Made by a program: the position numbers and the translations under genes. This document shows, piece by piece, positions 55,197 to 63,758 of a stretch of DNA of 64,000 nt; the first letter of the stretch is position 1; each line of letters starts with the position of its first letter. Where the stretch lies: NCBI GenBank assembly GCA_900478215.1, contig LS483478.1, positions 4,340,001 through 4,404,000 on the forward strand, read 5' to 3'. A model generated the notes under the pieces. That model was not told where the DNA came from and searched no databases. It saw only the letters and a list, made by a program, of their open reading frames with translations. Origin of the DNA: Salmonella enterica subsp. houtenae serovar Houten. GTDB lineage: Bacteria; Pseudomonadota; Gammaproteobacteria; Enterobacterales; Enterobacteriaceae.

Positions 55197-56041
55197 TCGC
55201 TTTGATTACTGAGATGACGCCATTGACTCGGCGTCATCCCGGTTTCCCGCGTGAACACCACTGAAAAATAGTTACTATCTTCAAAGCCGCACTGCATTGA
55301 GATTTCGCTAATCATCAGCGGGCTATGCTGAAGCAGATACTGCGCGTGGCAAATACGGACCTGGCGTAAATATTGATTAATCGTCATCCCGGTCTGGGTG
55401 CGAAACTGCTGCCGCAGTACCCGTTCGCTGCATTGTTCCTGCTGGCAAAACGCATCCAGCGCAAAGGGACGCTCAAGGCTATTAGCCAAAGCGGTAATTA
55501 ATTTATCCAGCAGGGTTTCTCTGGAGGTTGCCGGAAGATCGTCGGTCGCGTAACGATGCCGTTTTAACGTCATCACCAGTTGACCAAACAGCAATTCCGC
55601 CATCTCATTCGCCAGCGGATCGCGCCCATTATTCTCATGTTCAAGCTGGTTAATGACCTGCCGCGCCTGATTCATTCCCATACTGCTCAGCCGCCAGTGA
55701 GGATGCCACTGCCCTCCCTGAAAGCCGGGAATCATCGCCTGCCAATTTACATTGAGTTTCAAACGCTCCGGGCAATAAATGATATTTTGCAGCACCAGAT
55801 CGTTAACGGAAGTATAGGAGTGTTTGTCTTCAGCGCGAATATAAAACAGATCGCCGCGGGTAATTCTGTATGGACGGTCATTGAGAACGTGTAAGCCATT
55901 GCCTCGCCAGACCATCACCAGTTCACAAAACTCATGCGTATGTTCCGCAAAAACATCCTGTGGATAGCGATCGGCAACCGTAACGGCCTGCTGCTCATCA
56001 GTAAAAAAATCTTTTTTCAAAAGGAGTAACTGATTTGCCAC
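55193..56041 (-). CDS. rhaR: L-rhamnose-responsive activator RhaR
   Basis: A 282-residue AraC-family protein. The N-terminal cupin (EHTHEFCELVMVWRGNGLHVL) binds rhamnose and the C-terminal helix-turn-helix pair ends ISEISMQCGFEDSNYFSVVFTRETGMTPSQWR. It activates rhaSR. It is downstream of rhaS, with about 100 bases between the frames, as a two-gene operon. Confidence 0.95.
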   Translation of the reverse strand: MANQLLLLKKDFFTDEQQAVTVADRYPQDVFAEHTHEFCELVMVWRGNGLHVLNDRPYRITRGDLFYIRAEDKHSYTSVNDLVLQNIIYCPERLKLNVNWQAMIPGFQGGQWHPHWRLSSMGMNQARQVINQLEHENNGRDPLANEMAELLFGQLVMTLKRHRYATDDLPATSRETLLDKLITALANSLERPFALDAFCQQEQCSERVLRQQFRTQTGMTINQYLRQVRICHAQYLLQHSPLMISEISMQCGFEDSNYFSVVFTRETGMTPSQWRHLSNQSD

Positions 56042-56063
56042 CGCAGCACCTCACGTTGAATGC

Positions 56064-56102
56064 TTGCCGGATAGCCCTACGCTTACCTGGCATTAAAGGG
56101 TA
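56064..56102. repeat. REP-like palindrome in the rhaS-rhaR gap
   Basis: GCCGGATAG...CTACGC...CTGGC arms form a degenerate REP unit between the two regulator genes. Confidence 0.45.
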
Positions 56103-56147
56103 GAATTATCAAAGAATTGGCGACGAAAAATGTTGATAGCATTCGCG

Positions 56148-56984
56148 TTACTGGGGTATCGCATCGCGTCCCTGACGGATATCCCGCGGCGACCAGTTAA
56201 ATTCGCGGCGAAAGAGGGTCGAAAAGTGGTTACTGTCGCCAAAACCGCAGCGATACGCGATTTCTGTTACGCTATGATCGCTATGGCGCAATAAATGCCG
56301 GGCTTTGATCAAACGCAGGCGATTAAGGTAACGCTGCGGTGTCAGCCCGGTATGCTGTTTAAGCTGACGATGCAGCGTGCGTAGCGACAGTGAAAACTGT
56401 TCAGCTACCGCCTCCCAGCAGACCTCCTCCGCAAAATGATCTTCCAGCCATACCATCAGTTGGTTAAGTTTGGCGTCGTTATCGGTCGCGCCGCCCATCA
56501 GGCTACTGCGGCGTAACAATACCAGTAGTTGCATAAACAAAATTTCGCGATTCGCCACGGCAGGCGCATCCATGCCGTCTCCGGCTCGCTCCATCAGACC
56601 GACCAACTGGCGCACCTGCTGCAACGCGCTCTGATTTACCCGCCAGTGAGAAGGATAGTAACCATCCTGCTCCTGCGGCAGCAATTGCTCCAGCCCCGCC
56701 AGGAACTGAAAGGCTTCCGGTGAACGCCACAGTACATTCGTCAGGCATAAGTTGTCGGTATGTTCATATAAATGCCGGTCGTGATCGCGAACAAAACACA
56801 CGGTACCGCCGCTAATGGTATACGGCTGCCCGTTGAACACATGAATGCCCGTACCGTGTTCCACTATCACGATTTCGTGGAAATCATGATGATGTTCAGG
56901 GAAAGCGGCTTGCGGCAGACGAGGTTCAATCGCCACGGGTGCTTTACCTGATGGAAAAAAATCCACGCTATGCAGTACCGTCAT
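56148..56984 (-). CDS. rhaS: L-rhamnose-responsive activator RhaS
   Basis: A 278-residue AraC-family protein with cupin domain (PEHHHDFHEIVIVEHGTGIHVFNGQPY) and DNA-binding domain ending VTEIAYRCGFGDSNHFSTLFRREFNWSPRD. It activates rhaBAD and rhaT. First gene of rhaSR, divergent from rhaBAD. Confidence 0.96.
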   Translation of the reverse strand: MTVLHSVDFFPSGKAPVAIEPRLPQAAFPEHHHDFHEIVIVEHGTGIHVFNGQPYTISGGTVCFVRDHDRHLYEHTDNLCLTNVLWRSPEAFQFLAGLEQLLPQEQDGYYPSHWRVNQSALQQVRQLVGLMERAGDGMDAPAVANREILFMQLLVLLRRSSLMGGATDNDAKLNQLMVWLEDHFAEEVCWEAVAEQFSLSLRTLHRQLKQHTGLTPQRYLNRLRLIKARHLLRHSDHSVTEIAYRCGFGDSNHFSTLFRREFNWSPRDIRQGRDAIPQ

Positions 56985-57307
56985 GATGTATCCCTTCCTG
57001 ATGAATGAAACTGACTGAAGCCGTTAGTCCAAAAGGCGCGCCGGCCTGGTGATAGTAATTAAGGGTTATCGGTCTCACCTTAAATTTTTAACGCTAAAGC
57101 GCGCAAACATGGTCTTTTTTTCAAGAAAAGGCGGGAAAAAGCGGGAAATGCGGACGACATCACACCGGCCTATTAGTAGAAACTGTGAACGCTATCACGT
57201 TCATCTTTGCCTTGTTGCCAGCAGCTCATTTTCCTGTCAGTAACGAGAAGGTAGGCCTTTGAGGGCTTTTTTAGACTGTGCGCAATGACTCTAAGAAGGA
57301 CCTCATT
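56985..57307. promoter_or_regulatory. rhaSR-rhaBAD divergent control region
   Basis: A 320-base region. A CRP site TGTGA-N6-TCACG lies at 57184-57199. The RhaS contact region follows at about 57203-57243 (ATCTTTGCCTTGTTGCC, then CATTTTCCTGTCAGTAA), nearly as in the E. coli rhaBAD promoter, whose -35 region overlaps it. The left half is A/T-rich and should contain the rhaSR promoter and RhaR sites. Confidence 0.8.
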
Positions 57308-58777
57308 ATGACTTTTCGCCATTGTGTCGCGGTGGATCTCGGCGCATCCAGCGGGCGCGTGATGCTGGCGCGTTACGACAGCAAGCACCGTACCCTGACG
57401 CTACGTGAAATCCACCGTTTTGTGAACTGCCTACAAAAAACAGACGGGTTTGACACCTGGGACATCGACAGTCTGGAAAAGGATATCCGTCTTGGTCTGA
57501 AGAAAGTCTGCGATGAAGGCATTCTTATCGACAGCATCGGCATCGACACCTGGGGCGTCGATTATGTCCTGCTTGATGAACTGGGCCAGCGTGTCGGCCT
57601 GCCTGTTTCTTATCGCGATAGCCGTACTACGGGCATCATGCCGCAAGCGCTGGTCCAGATCGGCAAAAGCGAAATCTATCGCCGCAGCGGGATTCAGTTT
57701 CTGCCGTTTAACACCCTCTATCAGCTACGCGCGCTGACGAAGCAACAGCCGGAGTTAACGGCGCAGGTCGCTCATGCTCTGCTGATGCCCGATTATTTCA
57801 GCTACCGCCTGACCGGTGAAATGAACTGGGAATACACCAACGCCACGACCACCCAGTTGGTCAATATCAATACCGATGACTGGGACGATACCCTGCTGGC
57901 GTGGAGCGGCGCGAAAAAAAGCTGGTTCGGTCGCCCCTCGCACCCTGGTAATGTTATCGGCGACTGGATTTGCCCGCAGGGCGACCGTATTCCGGTGGTA
58001 GCCGTCGCCAGCCACGATACCGCCAGCGCCGTTATTGCCTCTCCGCTGGCAAATAAACATAGCGCTTACCTGTCTTCAGGCACCTGGTCGTTGATGGGTT
58101 TTGAAAGCAAAATGCCTTACACTACCGATGATGCGCTGGCCGCCAATATTACCAATGAAGGCGGCGCTGAAGGGCGTTATCGGGTACTGAAAAACATTAT
58201 GGGTTTATGGCTGCTCCAGCGTGTGCTGAAAGAACGGCGCATTACCGATCTGCCTGCGCTTATCACCCAAACAGAAGCGCTGCCAGCCTGCCGTTTCCTG
58301 ATTAACCCGAATGACGATCGCTTTATCAACCCCGCAGATATGAGTGCCGAAATCCAGGCCGCCTGTCGCGAAACCGACCAGCCCGTTCCCGTCAGCGATG
58401 CCGAACTGGCGCGCTGCATTTTCGACAGTCTGGCGCTGCTGTATGCCGATATCCTGCACGAATTGGCAAATCTGCGCGGCGAAGCATTTACCCAACTGCA
58501 TATTGTCGGCGGCGGATGCCAGAATGCGCGACTCAACCAGTTGTGCGCCGATGCGTGTGGTATTCGCGTGATGGCCGGGCCGGTTGAAGCTTCTACCCTC
58601 GGCAATATTGGCGTCCAGCTTATGGCCCTCGATGAATTAAACAACGTTGATGACTTCCGTCGGGTCGTCAGCGCTAACTACGACCTGACAACGTATATCC
58701 CTAATCCTGATAGTGAAATTGCCCGCCACGTTGCGCAGTTTCAACCAACACGACAGACCAAGGAGCTTTGCGCATGA
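57308..58777 (+). CDS. rhaB: L-rhamnulokinase RhaB
   Basis: A 489-residue FGGY-family kinase phosphorylating L-rhamnulose at O1. Begins CVAVDLGASSGRVMLARYD; the ATP-site signature is HIVGGGCQNARLNQLCAD. ATG 57308 matches E. coli; the GTG 57278 frame is an extension. Its TGA overlaps the rhaA ATG (ATGA). Confidence 0.97.
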   Translation: MTFRHCVAVDLGASSGRVMLARYDSKHRTLTLREIHRFVNCLQKTDGFDTWDIDSLEKDIRLGLKKVCDEGILIDSIGIDTWGVDYVLLDELGQRVGLPVSYRDSRTTGIMPQALVQIGKSEIYRRSGIQFLPFNTLYQLRALTKQQPELTAQVAHALLMPDYFSYRLTGEMNWEYTNATTTQLVNINTDDWDDTLLAWSGAKKSWFGRPSHPGNVIGDWICPQGDRIPVVAVASHDTASAVIASPLANKHSAYLSSGTWSLMGFESKMPYTTDDALAANITNEGGAEGRYRVLKNIMGLWLLQRVLKERRITDLPALITQTEALPACRFLINPNDDRFINPADMSAEIQAACRETDQPVPVSDAELARCIFDSLALLYADILHELANLRGEAFTQLHIVGGGCQNARLNQLCADACGIRVMAGPVEASTLGNIGVQLMALDELNNVDDFRRVVSANYDLTTYIPNPDSEIARHVAQFQPTRQTKELCA

Positions 58778-60033
58778 CCACTCAACTGGAACAAGCCTGG
58801 GAACTGGCAAAACAACGTTTTGCCGCAGTAGGTATTGCTGTCGAGGAGGCATTGCGCCAGCTCGATCGCCTGCCGGTCTCCATGCACTGCTGGCAAGGCG
58901 ACGACGTTGCCGGATTCGAAAATCCGGAAGGTTCGCTGACGGGCGGAATTCAGGCGACCGGCAACTATCCGGGCAAAGCGCGTAACGCTACCGAACTGCG
59001 CGCCGATCTGGAACAGGCATTGAGTCTGATTCCAGGACCAAAACGGCTGAACCTGCACGCCATTTACCTTGAGTCGGATACGCCGGTTGCCCGCGATCGG
59101 ATCAAACCCGAGCATTTTAAAAACTGGGTCGCGTGGGCGAAGGCCAACAAGCTCGGCCTGGACTTTAACCCGTCCTGCTTTTCTCACCCGCTGAGCGCCG
59201 ACGGTTTCACGCTGGCGCACGCTGATAGCAACATCCGCCAGTTCTGGATCGATCACTGCAAAGCCAGCCGCCGCGTTTCGGCATATTTCGGCGAGCAGCT
59301 CGGCACGCCATCGGTGATGAACATCTGGATCCCGGACGGCATGAAAGACATTACCGTTGACCGTTTAGCCCCGCGTCAGCGCCTGCTGGACGCGCTGGAT
59401 GAAGTTATTAGCGAGAAATTCGACCCGGCGCACCACATCGACGCAGTAGAAAGCAAATTATTTGGCATCGGCGCAGAAAGCTACACCGTCGGCTCCAATG
59501 AGTTCTACATGGGCTATGCCACCAGCCGTCAGACCGCGCTGTGTCTGGATGCGGGTCACTTCCACCCCACTGAAGTGATTTCCGACAAAATCTCCGCCGC
59601 CATACTGTATGTGCCGCGCCTGCTGCTGCACGTCAGCCGTCCGGTGCGCTGGGATAGCGACCACGTGCTGCTGCTGGATGATGAAACCCAGGCAATTGCC
59701 AGCGAGATCGTCCGTCATAACCTGTTCGACCGCGTGCATATCGGTCTGGATTTCTTCGACGCCTCTATCAACCGTATCGCCGCGTGGGTGATCGGCACGC
59801 GCAACATGAAAAAAGCGCTGTTGCGCGCCTTGCTGGAGCCGACAGAACAACTGCGCCAGCTTGAAGCCAGCGGTGACTACACCGCACGTCTGGCGCTGCT
59901 GGAAGAACAAAAATCCCTGCCGTGGCAGGCCGTCTGGGAAATGTATTGCCAGCGTCACGGCACGCCGGCTGGCAGCCAGTGGCTGGAAAGCGTGCGGGCG
60001 TATGAGAAAGACATTCTGAGTAAACGTCGCTAA
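58774..60033 (+). CDS. rhaA: L-rhamnose isomerase RhaA
   Basis: A 419-residue TIM-barrel aldose-ketose isomerase turning L-rhamnose into L-rhamnulose with Mn2+/Zn2+. Metal segments NPSCFSHPLSADGFTLAHAD, DAGHFHPTEV and HVSRPVRWDSDHV are present. Start ATG overlaps the rhaB stop. Confidence 0.97.
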   Translation: MTTQLEQAWELAKQRFAAVGIAVEEALRQLDRLPVSMHCWQGDDVAGFENPEGSLTGGIQATGNYPGKARNATELRADLEQALSLIPGPKRLNLHAIYLESDTPVARDRIKPEHFKNWVAWAKANKLGLDFNPSCFSHPLSADGFTLAHADSNIRQFWIDHCKASRRVSAYFGEQLGTPSVMNIWIPDGMKDITVDRLAPRQRLLDALDEVISEKFDPAHHIDAVESKLFGIGAESYTVGSNEFYMGYATSRQTALCLDAGHFHPTEVISDKISAAILYVPRLLLHVSRPVRWDSDHVLLLDDETQAIASEIVRHNLFDRVHIGLDFFDASINRIAAWVIGTRNMKKALLRALLEPTEQLRQLEASGDYTARLALLEEQKSLPWQAVWEMYCQRHGTPAGSQWLESVRAYEKDILSKRR

Positions 60034-60037
60034 ACAT

Positions 60038-60072
60038 CACAAATTGTAGGCGCGACTTATCCGACCTACATG
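60038..60072. repeat. Short REP-like palindrome between rhaA and rhaD
   Basis: TGTAGG...CGACTTATCCGACCTACA makes an inverted repeat within the operon, a frequent stabilising element between rhaA and rhaD. Confidence 0.5.
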
Positions 60073-60111
60073 ACATCCGAGAGATTTCGGATAATCAACA
60101 GGAACACGAAC

Positions 60112-60936
60112 ATGCAAAATATTACCGATTCCTGGTTTGTCCAGGGCATGATTAAAGCCACGTCTGATGCATGGCTGAAAGGGTGGGACGAACGTAATGG
60201 CGGTAACCTGACGCTACGTCTGGATGAAGCCGATATCGCGCCATTTGCAGCTAATTTCCACGAAAAACCACGCTATATCGCGCTAAGTCAACCAATGCCG
60301 CTGCTGGCGAATACACCGTTTGTCGTTACCGGCTCCGGCAAATTTTTTCGCAACGTTCAGCTCGATCCGGCAGCCAATTTAGGCGTGGTCAAAATCGATA
60401 GCGACGGCGCAGGCTACCACATTCTGTGGGGCTTAACCCACGACGCCGTACCCACCTCCGAACTCCCGGCGCATTTTCTTTCCCACTGCGAACGCATCAA
60501 AGCCACCCACGGCAAAGACCGCGTGATCATGCACTGCCACGCCACCAACCTGATTGCCCTAACCTACGTCCTGGAAAACAACACTGCGTTGATCACCCGC
60601 AAACTGTGGGAAGGCAGCACCGAATGCCTGGTGGTATTCCCGGACGGCGTCGGCATTCTGCCGTGGTTGGTGCCAGGCACCGATGAAATCGGCCAGGCCA
60701 CCGCGCAAGAAATGCAGCAACATTCGCTGGTACTGTGGCCGTTCCATGGCGTGTTTGGAAGCGGACCTACGCTGGATGAAACCTTCGGTTTAATAGATAC
60801 CGCAGAAAAATCGGCTGAAGTGTTAGTCAAAATCTATTCGATGGGCGGTATGAAGCAGACCATCACGCGTGAAGAGTTGATCGCACTGGGTAAACGCTTT
60901 GGCGTAACCCCGTTAGCAAGCGCACTGGCATTGTAA
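60112..60936 (+). CDS. rhaD: L-rhamnulose-1-phosphate aldolase RhaD
   Basis: A 274-residue zinc-dependent class II aldolase that yields dihydroxyacetone phosphate and L-lactaldehyde. The zinc histidines lie in VIMHCHATNLIAL and near LVLWPFHGVFGSG; ERNGGNLTLRLD binds phosphate. ATG 60112 gives MQNITDSWFVQGMIKAT. The next gene starts 11 bases later. Confidence 0.97.
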   Translation: MQNITDSWFVQGMIKATSDAWLKGWDERNGGNLTLRLDEADIAPFAANFHEKPRYIALSQPMPLLANTPFVVTGSGKFFRNVQLDPAANLGVVKIDSDGAGYHILWGLTHDAVPTSELPAHFLSHCERIKATHGKDRVIMHCHATNLIALTYVLENNTALITRKLWEGSTECLVVFPDGVGILPWLVPGTDEIGQATAQEMQQHSLVLWPFHGVFGSGPTLDETFGLIDTAEKSAEVLVKIYSMGGMKQTITREELIALGKRFGVTPLASALAL

Positions 60937-60947
60937 GGAGAATACCG

Positions 60948-62096
60948 ATGAGCTTTATGTTAGCACTGCCAAAAATCAGCCTGCACGGCGCTGGCGCGAT
61001 CGCCGATATGGTAAACCTTGTGGCGAATAAACAATGGGGCAAGGCGCTGATCGTCACCGACGGTCAACTGGTCAAACTCGGCCTGTTAGACAATCTGTTC
61101 AGCGCTCTGGACGCGCATAACATGCCTTATCATTTGTTTGATAAAGTATTTCCGAACCCCACCGAAGCCCTGGTACAAAAAGGCTATGCGGCGTACCAGG
61201 CGGAAGCCTGTGATTACATCATCGCCTTCGGCGGCGGCAGCCCGATCGACACCGCGAAGGCAGTGAAAATCCTCACCGCCAATCCAGGCCCTTCCACCGC
61301 CTACTCCGGCGCCGGCAAAGTGAAAAACACCGGTGTGCCGCTGGTTGCGATTAACACTACGGCAGGCACGGCGGCGGAAATGACCAGCAATGCGGTAATT
61401 ATTGATTCCGGGCGTCAGGTAAAAGAAGTCATTATCGATCCAAACATCATCCCGGATATCGCGGTGGACGACGCCAGCGTCATGCTGGCGATCCCCGCTT
61501 CGGTGACCGCCGCGACCGGGATGGACGCCCTCACCCACGCGGTTGAAGCCTACGTGTCTGTCGGCGCGCATCCGCTCACCGACGCTAACGCGTTAGAAGC
61601 GATTCGCCTGATTAACCTGTGGCTGCCGAAAGCGGTTGATGACGGTCATGATCTCAACGCGCGCGAGCAGATGGCATTTGGCCAGTATCTGGCGGGAATG
61701 GCGTTCAACAGCGCCGGCCTGGGCCTGGTTCACGCTCTGGCGCACCAGCCGGGCGCAACTCACAACCTGCCGCACGGCGTCTGCAACGCTATCCTGCTGC
61801 CAATTGTCGAGAACTTTAACCGTCCGAACGCCGTCGCGCGTTTTGCCCGCATCGCACAGGCGATGGGCGTGGATACACGTGGTATGTCTGACGAAGCCGC
61901 AAGTCAGGAAGCGATTAACGCTATCCGCACGCTGAGCAAACGCGTCGGCATTCCAGAAGGTTTCAGCAAGCTGGGCGTCACAAAAGAAGATATCGAAGGC
62001 TGGCTGGATAAAGCCCTCGCCGACCCGTGCGCGCCGTGTAACCCGCGCGCCGCCAGCCGCGACGATGTGCGTGAACTGTACCTGGAGGCGTTATGA
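60948..62096 (+). CDS. Iron-type alcohol dehydrogenase, probable lactaldehyde reductase of the rhamnose operon
   Basis: A 382-residue group III alcohol dehydrogenase. Motifs: YIIAFGGGSPIDTAKAV (NAD), AINTTAGTAAEMT and the iron-binding HALAHQPGATHNLPHGV. It resembles E. coli YiaY and FucO. Placed 11 bases after rhaD and overlapping rhaM by four bases, it probably reduces the L-lactaldehyde made by RhaD to L-1,2-propanediol. E. coli K-12 lacks a gene here and uses FucO from elsewhere. The start follows AGGAG. Confidence 0.88.
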   Translation: MSFMLALPKISLHGAGAIADMVNLVANKQWGKALIVTDGQLVKLGLLDNLFSALDAHNMPYHLFDKVFPNPTEALVQKGYAAYQAEACDYIIAFGGGSPIDTAKAVKILTANPGPSTAYSGAGKVKNTGVPLVAINTTAGTAAEMTSNAVIIDSGRQVKEVIIDPNIIPDIAVDDASVMLAIPASVTAATGMDALTHAVEAYVSVGAHPLTDANALEAIRLINLWLPKAVDDGHDLNAREQMAFGQYLAGMAFNSAGLGLVHALAHQPGATHNLPHGVCNAILLPIVENFNRPNAVARFARIAQAMGVDTRGMSDEAASQEAINAIRTLSKRVGIPEGFSKLGVTKEDIEGWLDKALADPCAPCNPRAASRDDVRELYLEAL

Positions 62097-62407
62097 TCCG
62101 CAAAGCCTTTGTGATGCAGGTAAATGCCGACGCGCACGAGGAGTATCAGTGTCGTCATAACCCAATCTGGCCGGAGCTGGAGGCAGTATTAAAATCTCAC
62201 GGCGCGCATCACTACGCGATTTATCTTGATGCGCAACGAAATCTTCTTTTCGCTACCGTTGAGATTGAATCCGAAGCGCGCTGGAACGCCGTCGCCAGTA
62301 CCGACGTTTGCCAACGCTGGTGGCGGCATATGCGTGATGTGATGCCCGCGAATCCGGATAATAGCCCGGTCAGCGCCGAGCTAAAAGAGGTGTTCTATCT
62401 GGCATAA
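62093..62407 (+). CDS. rhaM: L-rhamnose mutarotase RhaM
   Basis: A 104-residue ferredoxin-fold protein that interconverts alpha and beta L-rhamnose. The block EEYQCRHNPIWPELEAVLKSHG holds the catalytic His; HYAIYLDAQRNLLFATVEIE follows. Last gene of the operon, overlapping the dehydrogenase stop (ATGA). Confidence 0.96.
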   Translation: MIRKAFVMQVNADAHEEYQCRHNPIWPELEAVLKSHGAHHYAIYLDAQRNLLFATVEIESEARWNAVASTDVCQRWWRHMRDVMPANPDNSPVSAELKEVFYLA

Positions 62408-62409
62408 AC

Positions 62410-62446
62410 CTTTGCCCGGCGGCGCTGACGCTGACCGGGCCTACCA
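62410..62446. repeat. REP-like hairpin after rhaM
   Basis: TGCCCGGCGGCGCTGACGC and the facing GACCGGGC form an inverted repeat that could end the rha operon. Confidence 0.55.
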
Positions 62447-62449
62447 TTC

Positions 62450-62998
62450 TCAATTCTGTTCCGCCACCAGAATAGCCTGAGTATCCGGTTCCAGCGCTTT
62501 AAAGATATGCGCCTGGTCGCCGGGATAACAAATGTAATCCCCTTCCGCCAGCTCTTCCGGCGCGTCGGTTAAACCGACGAGGGCCTTTCCCTGGGTAACA
62601 ATAATATGTTCCACCGACCCCGGCGGATGCGGGTGAGAGATCCGGTCGGCCCCCGGCTGCGTCAACAGCAGATAGATATCACGCCGCGCGCCGGGCGGGC
62701 ACGCCGCCAGTAATATCGCCTGATAATGCGCCTGCTCCGCCACCACTTTGGTGCCTTCCCCGCGGCGAATCACCTGCGTTTTTTGTACCTGCGGCTCCAG
62801 CAGCCTGGCAAAGGGAATGTCGAGCGCGACACACAGCGACCATAGTGTCTCCAGGCTGGGGTTGCCATTCCCCGCTTCCAGTTGTGAAAGCGTAGATTTA
62901 GCGATGCCTGCGCGCCGCGCAATCTCCGCCAGCGATAGTCCGGTTCGCTGGCGTTCGCGTACCAGGCTTCTGGCAATAACGCTAATAGGTTGTGTCAT
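62450..62998 (-). CDS. XRE-family regulator with cupin domain
   Basis: A 182-residue regulator. An N-terminal helix-turn-helix (SLAEIARRAGIAKSTLSQLEAGNGNPSLETLW, ~20-50) is joined to a C-terminal cupin sensing domain (HPHPPGSVEHIIVTQGKALV). ATG 62998 is chosen; the frame to 63064 runs through the operator repeats. Divergent from azlCD, which it probably controls; ligand unknown. Confidence 0.88.
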   Translation of the reverse strand: MTQPISVIARSLVRERQRTGLSLAEIARRAGIAKSTLSQLEAGNGNPSLETLWSLCVALDIPFARLLEPQVQKTQVIRRGEGTKVVAEQAHYQAILLAACPPGARRDIYLLLTQPGADRISHPHPPGSVEHIIVTQGKALVGLTDAPEELAEGDYICYPGDQAHIFKALEPDTQAILVAEQN

Positions 62999-63010
62999 AA
63001 AGCATCCAAC

Positions 63011-63074
63011 GTTCACTATAACGAACGAAACGTTCGTCTTGTAAAGCAAATCTGTTCCGTTCATTATAATGAAA
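63011..63074. promoter_or_regulatory. Repeated operator palindromes in the xre-azlC gap
   Basis: GTTCACTATAACGAAC (63011-63026) and GTTCATTATAATGAAA (63059-63074) are two copies of one dyad, 48 bases apart. An extra ACGAACG-AAA-CGTTCGT repeat (63021-63037) overlaps the first. Likely binding sites of the divergent XRE-cupin regulator. Confidence 0.75.
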
Positions 63075-63098
63075 ATTCGTTCGATATGACTAAAGAAG

Positions 63099-63758
63099 AT
63101 GAAACACTATTTTTCCTGTCTCAAGGGAGACACGATAAAAGCGATATTTTTAGTGTGCCTGGCCGTGGGCGTCGTCGGCATGTCCTATGGCTCGCTGGCG
63201 ATGGCCTACGGTTTCCCGATGTGGGTGCCATTTGTACTCTCTATTTTTGTGCTGGCGGGCGCGTCCGAGTTTATGTTTATCGGCATTGTCGCCAGCGGCG
63301 GCAATCCGTTAGCGGCGGCGGCGGCGGGACTGCTGGTGAATGCGCGCCACGTGCCGTTTGGCGTAACGGTGCGCGATTTGGTCGGCACCCGCGCCGCCAG
63401 CTTTTTCGGCTGCCATATCATGAATGATGAGAGCGTGGTGTTCGGCCTGTCGCAAAAAACGCCGGAACAGCGTAAAGCGGCTTACTGGCTATGCGGGTCA
63501 GGCGTCGCTATTTTATGGCCGACAGGGACACTACTCGGCACGCTGGTCGGCAAATTGCTGCCCGCGCCGGAGACCATTGGTCTGGATGCCGTATTCCCGG
63601 CAATCTTACTGGCGCTGGTGATCCCGGCGTTTAAAAACCGCACCACATTGATTCGGGGTTGCAGCGGCGCCGCGCTGTCGCTTGCCGCTGTTCCCTTTGT
63701 GGCTGCCGGATTGCCGGTGTTGCTTTCGCTGCTTGGCCTACTGGCGAGGAAAAAATAA
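63099..63758 (+). CDS. AzlC-family branched-chain amino acid exporter, large subunit
   Basis: A 219-residue membrane protein with about five to seven hydrophobic segments. It has the AzlC features AVGVVGMSYGSLAMAYGFP, LAGASEFMFIGIVASGGNPLAAAAAGLLVNARHVPFG and FFGCHIMNDESVVFG. It pairs with the AzlD-like gene that overlaps its stop by one base (TAATG). The family exports azaleucine and branched-chain amino acids. Confidence 0.9.
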   Translation: MKHYFSCLKGDTIKAIFLVCLAVGVVGMSYGSLAMAYGFPMWVPFVLSIFVLAGASEFMFIGIVASGGNPLAAAAAGLLVNARHVPFGVTVRDLVGTRAASFFGCHIMNDESVVFGLSQKTPEQRKAAYWLCGSGVAILWPTGTLLGTLVGKLLPAPETIGLDAVFPAILLALVIPAFKNRTTLIRGCSGAALSLAAVPFVAAGLPVLLSLLGLLARKK

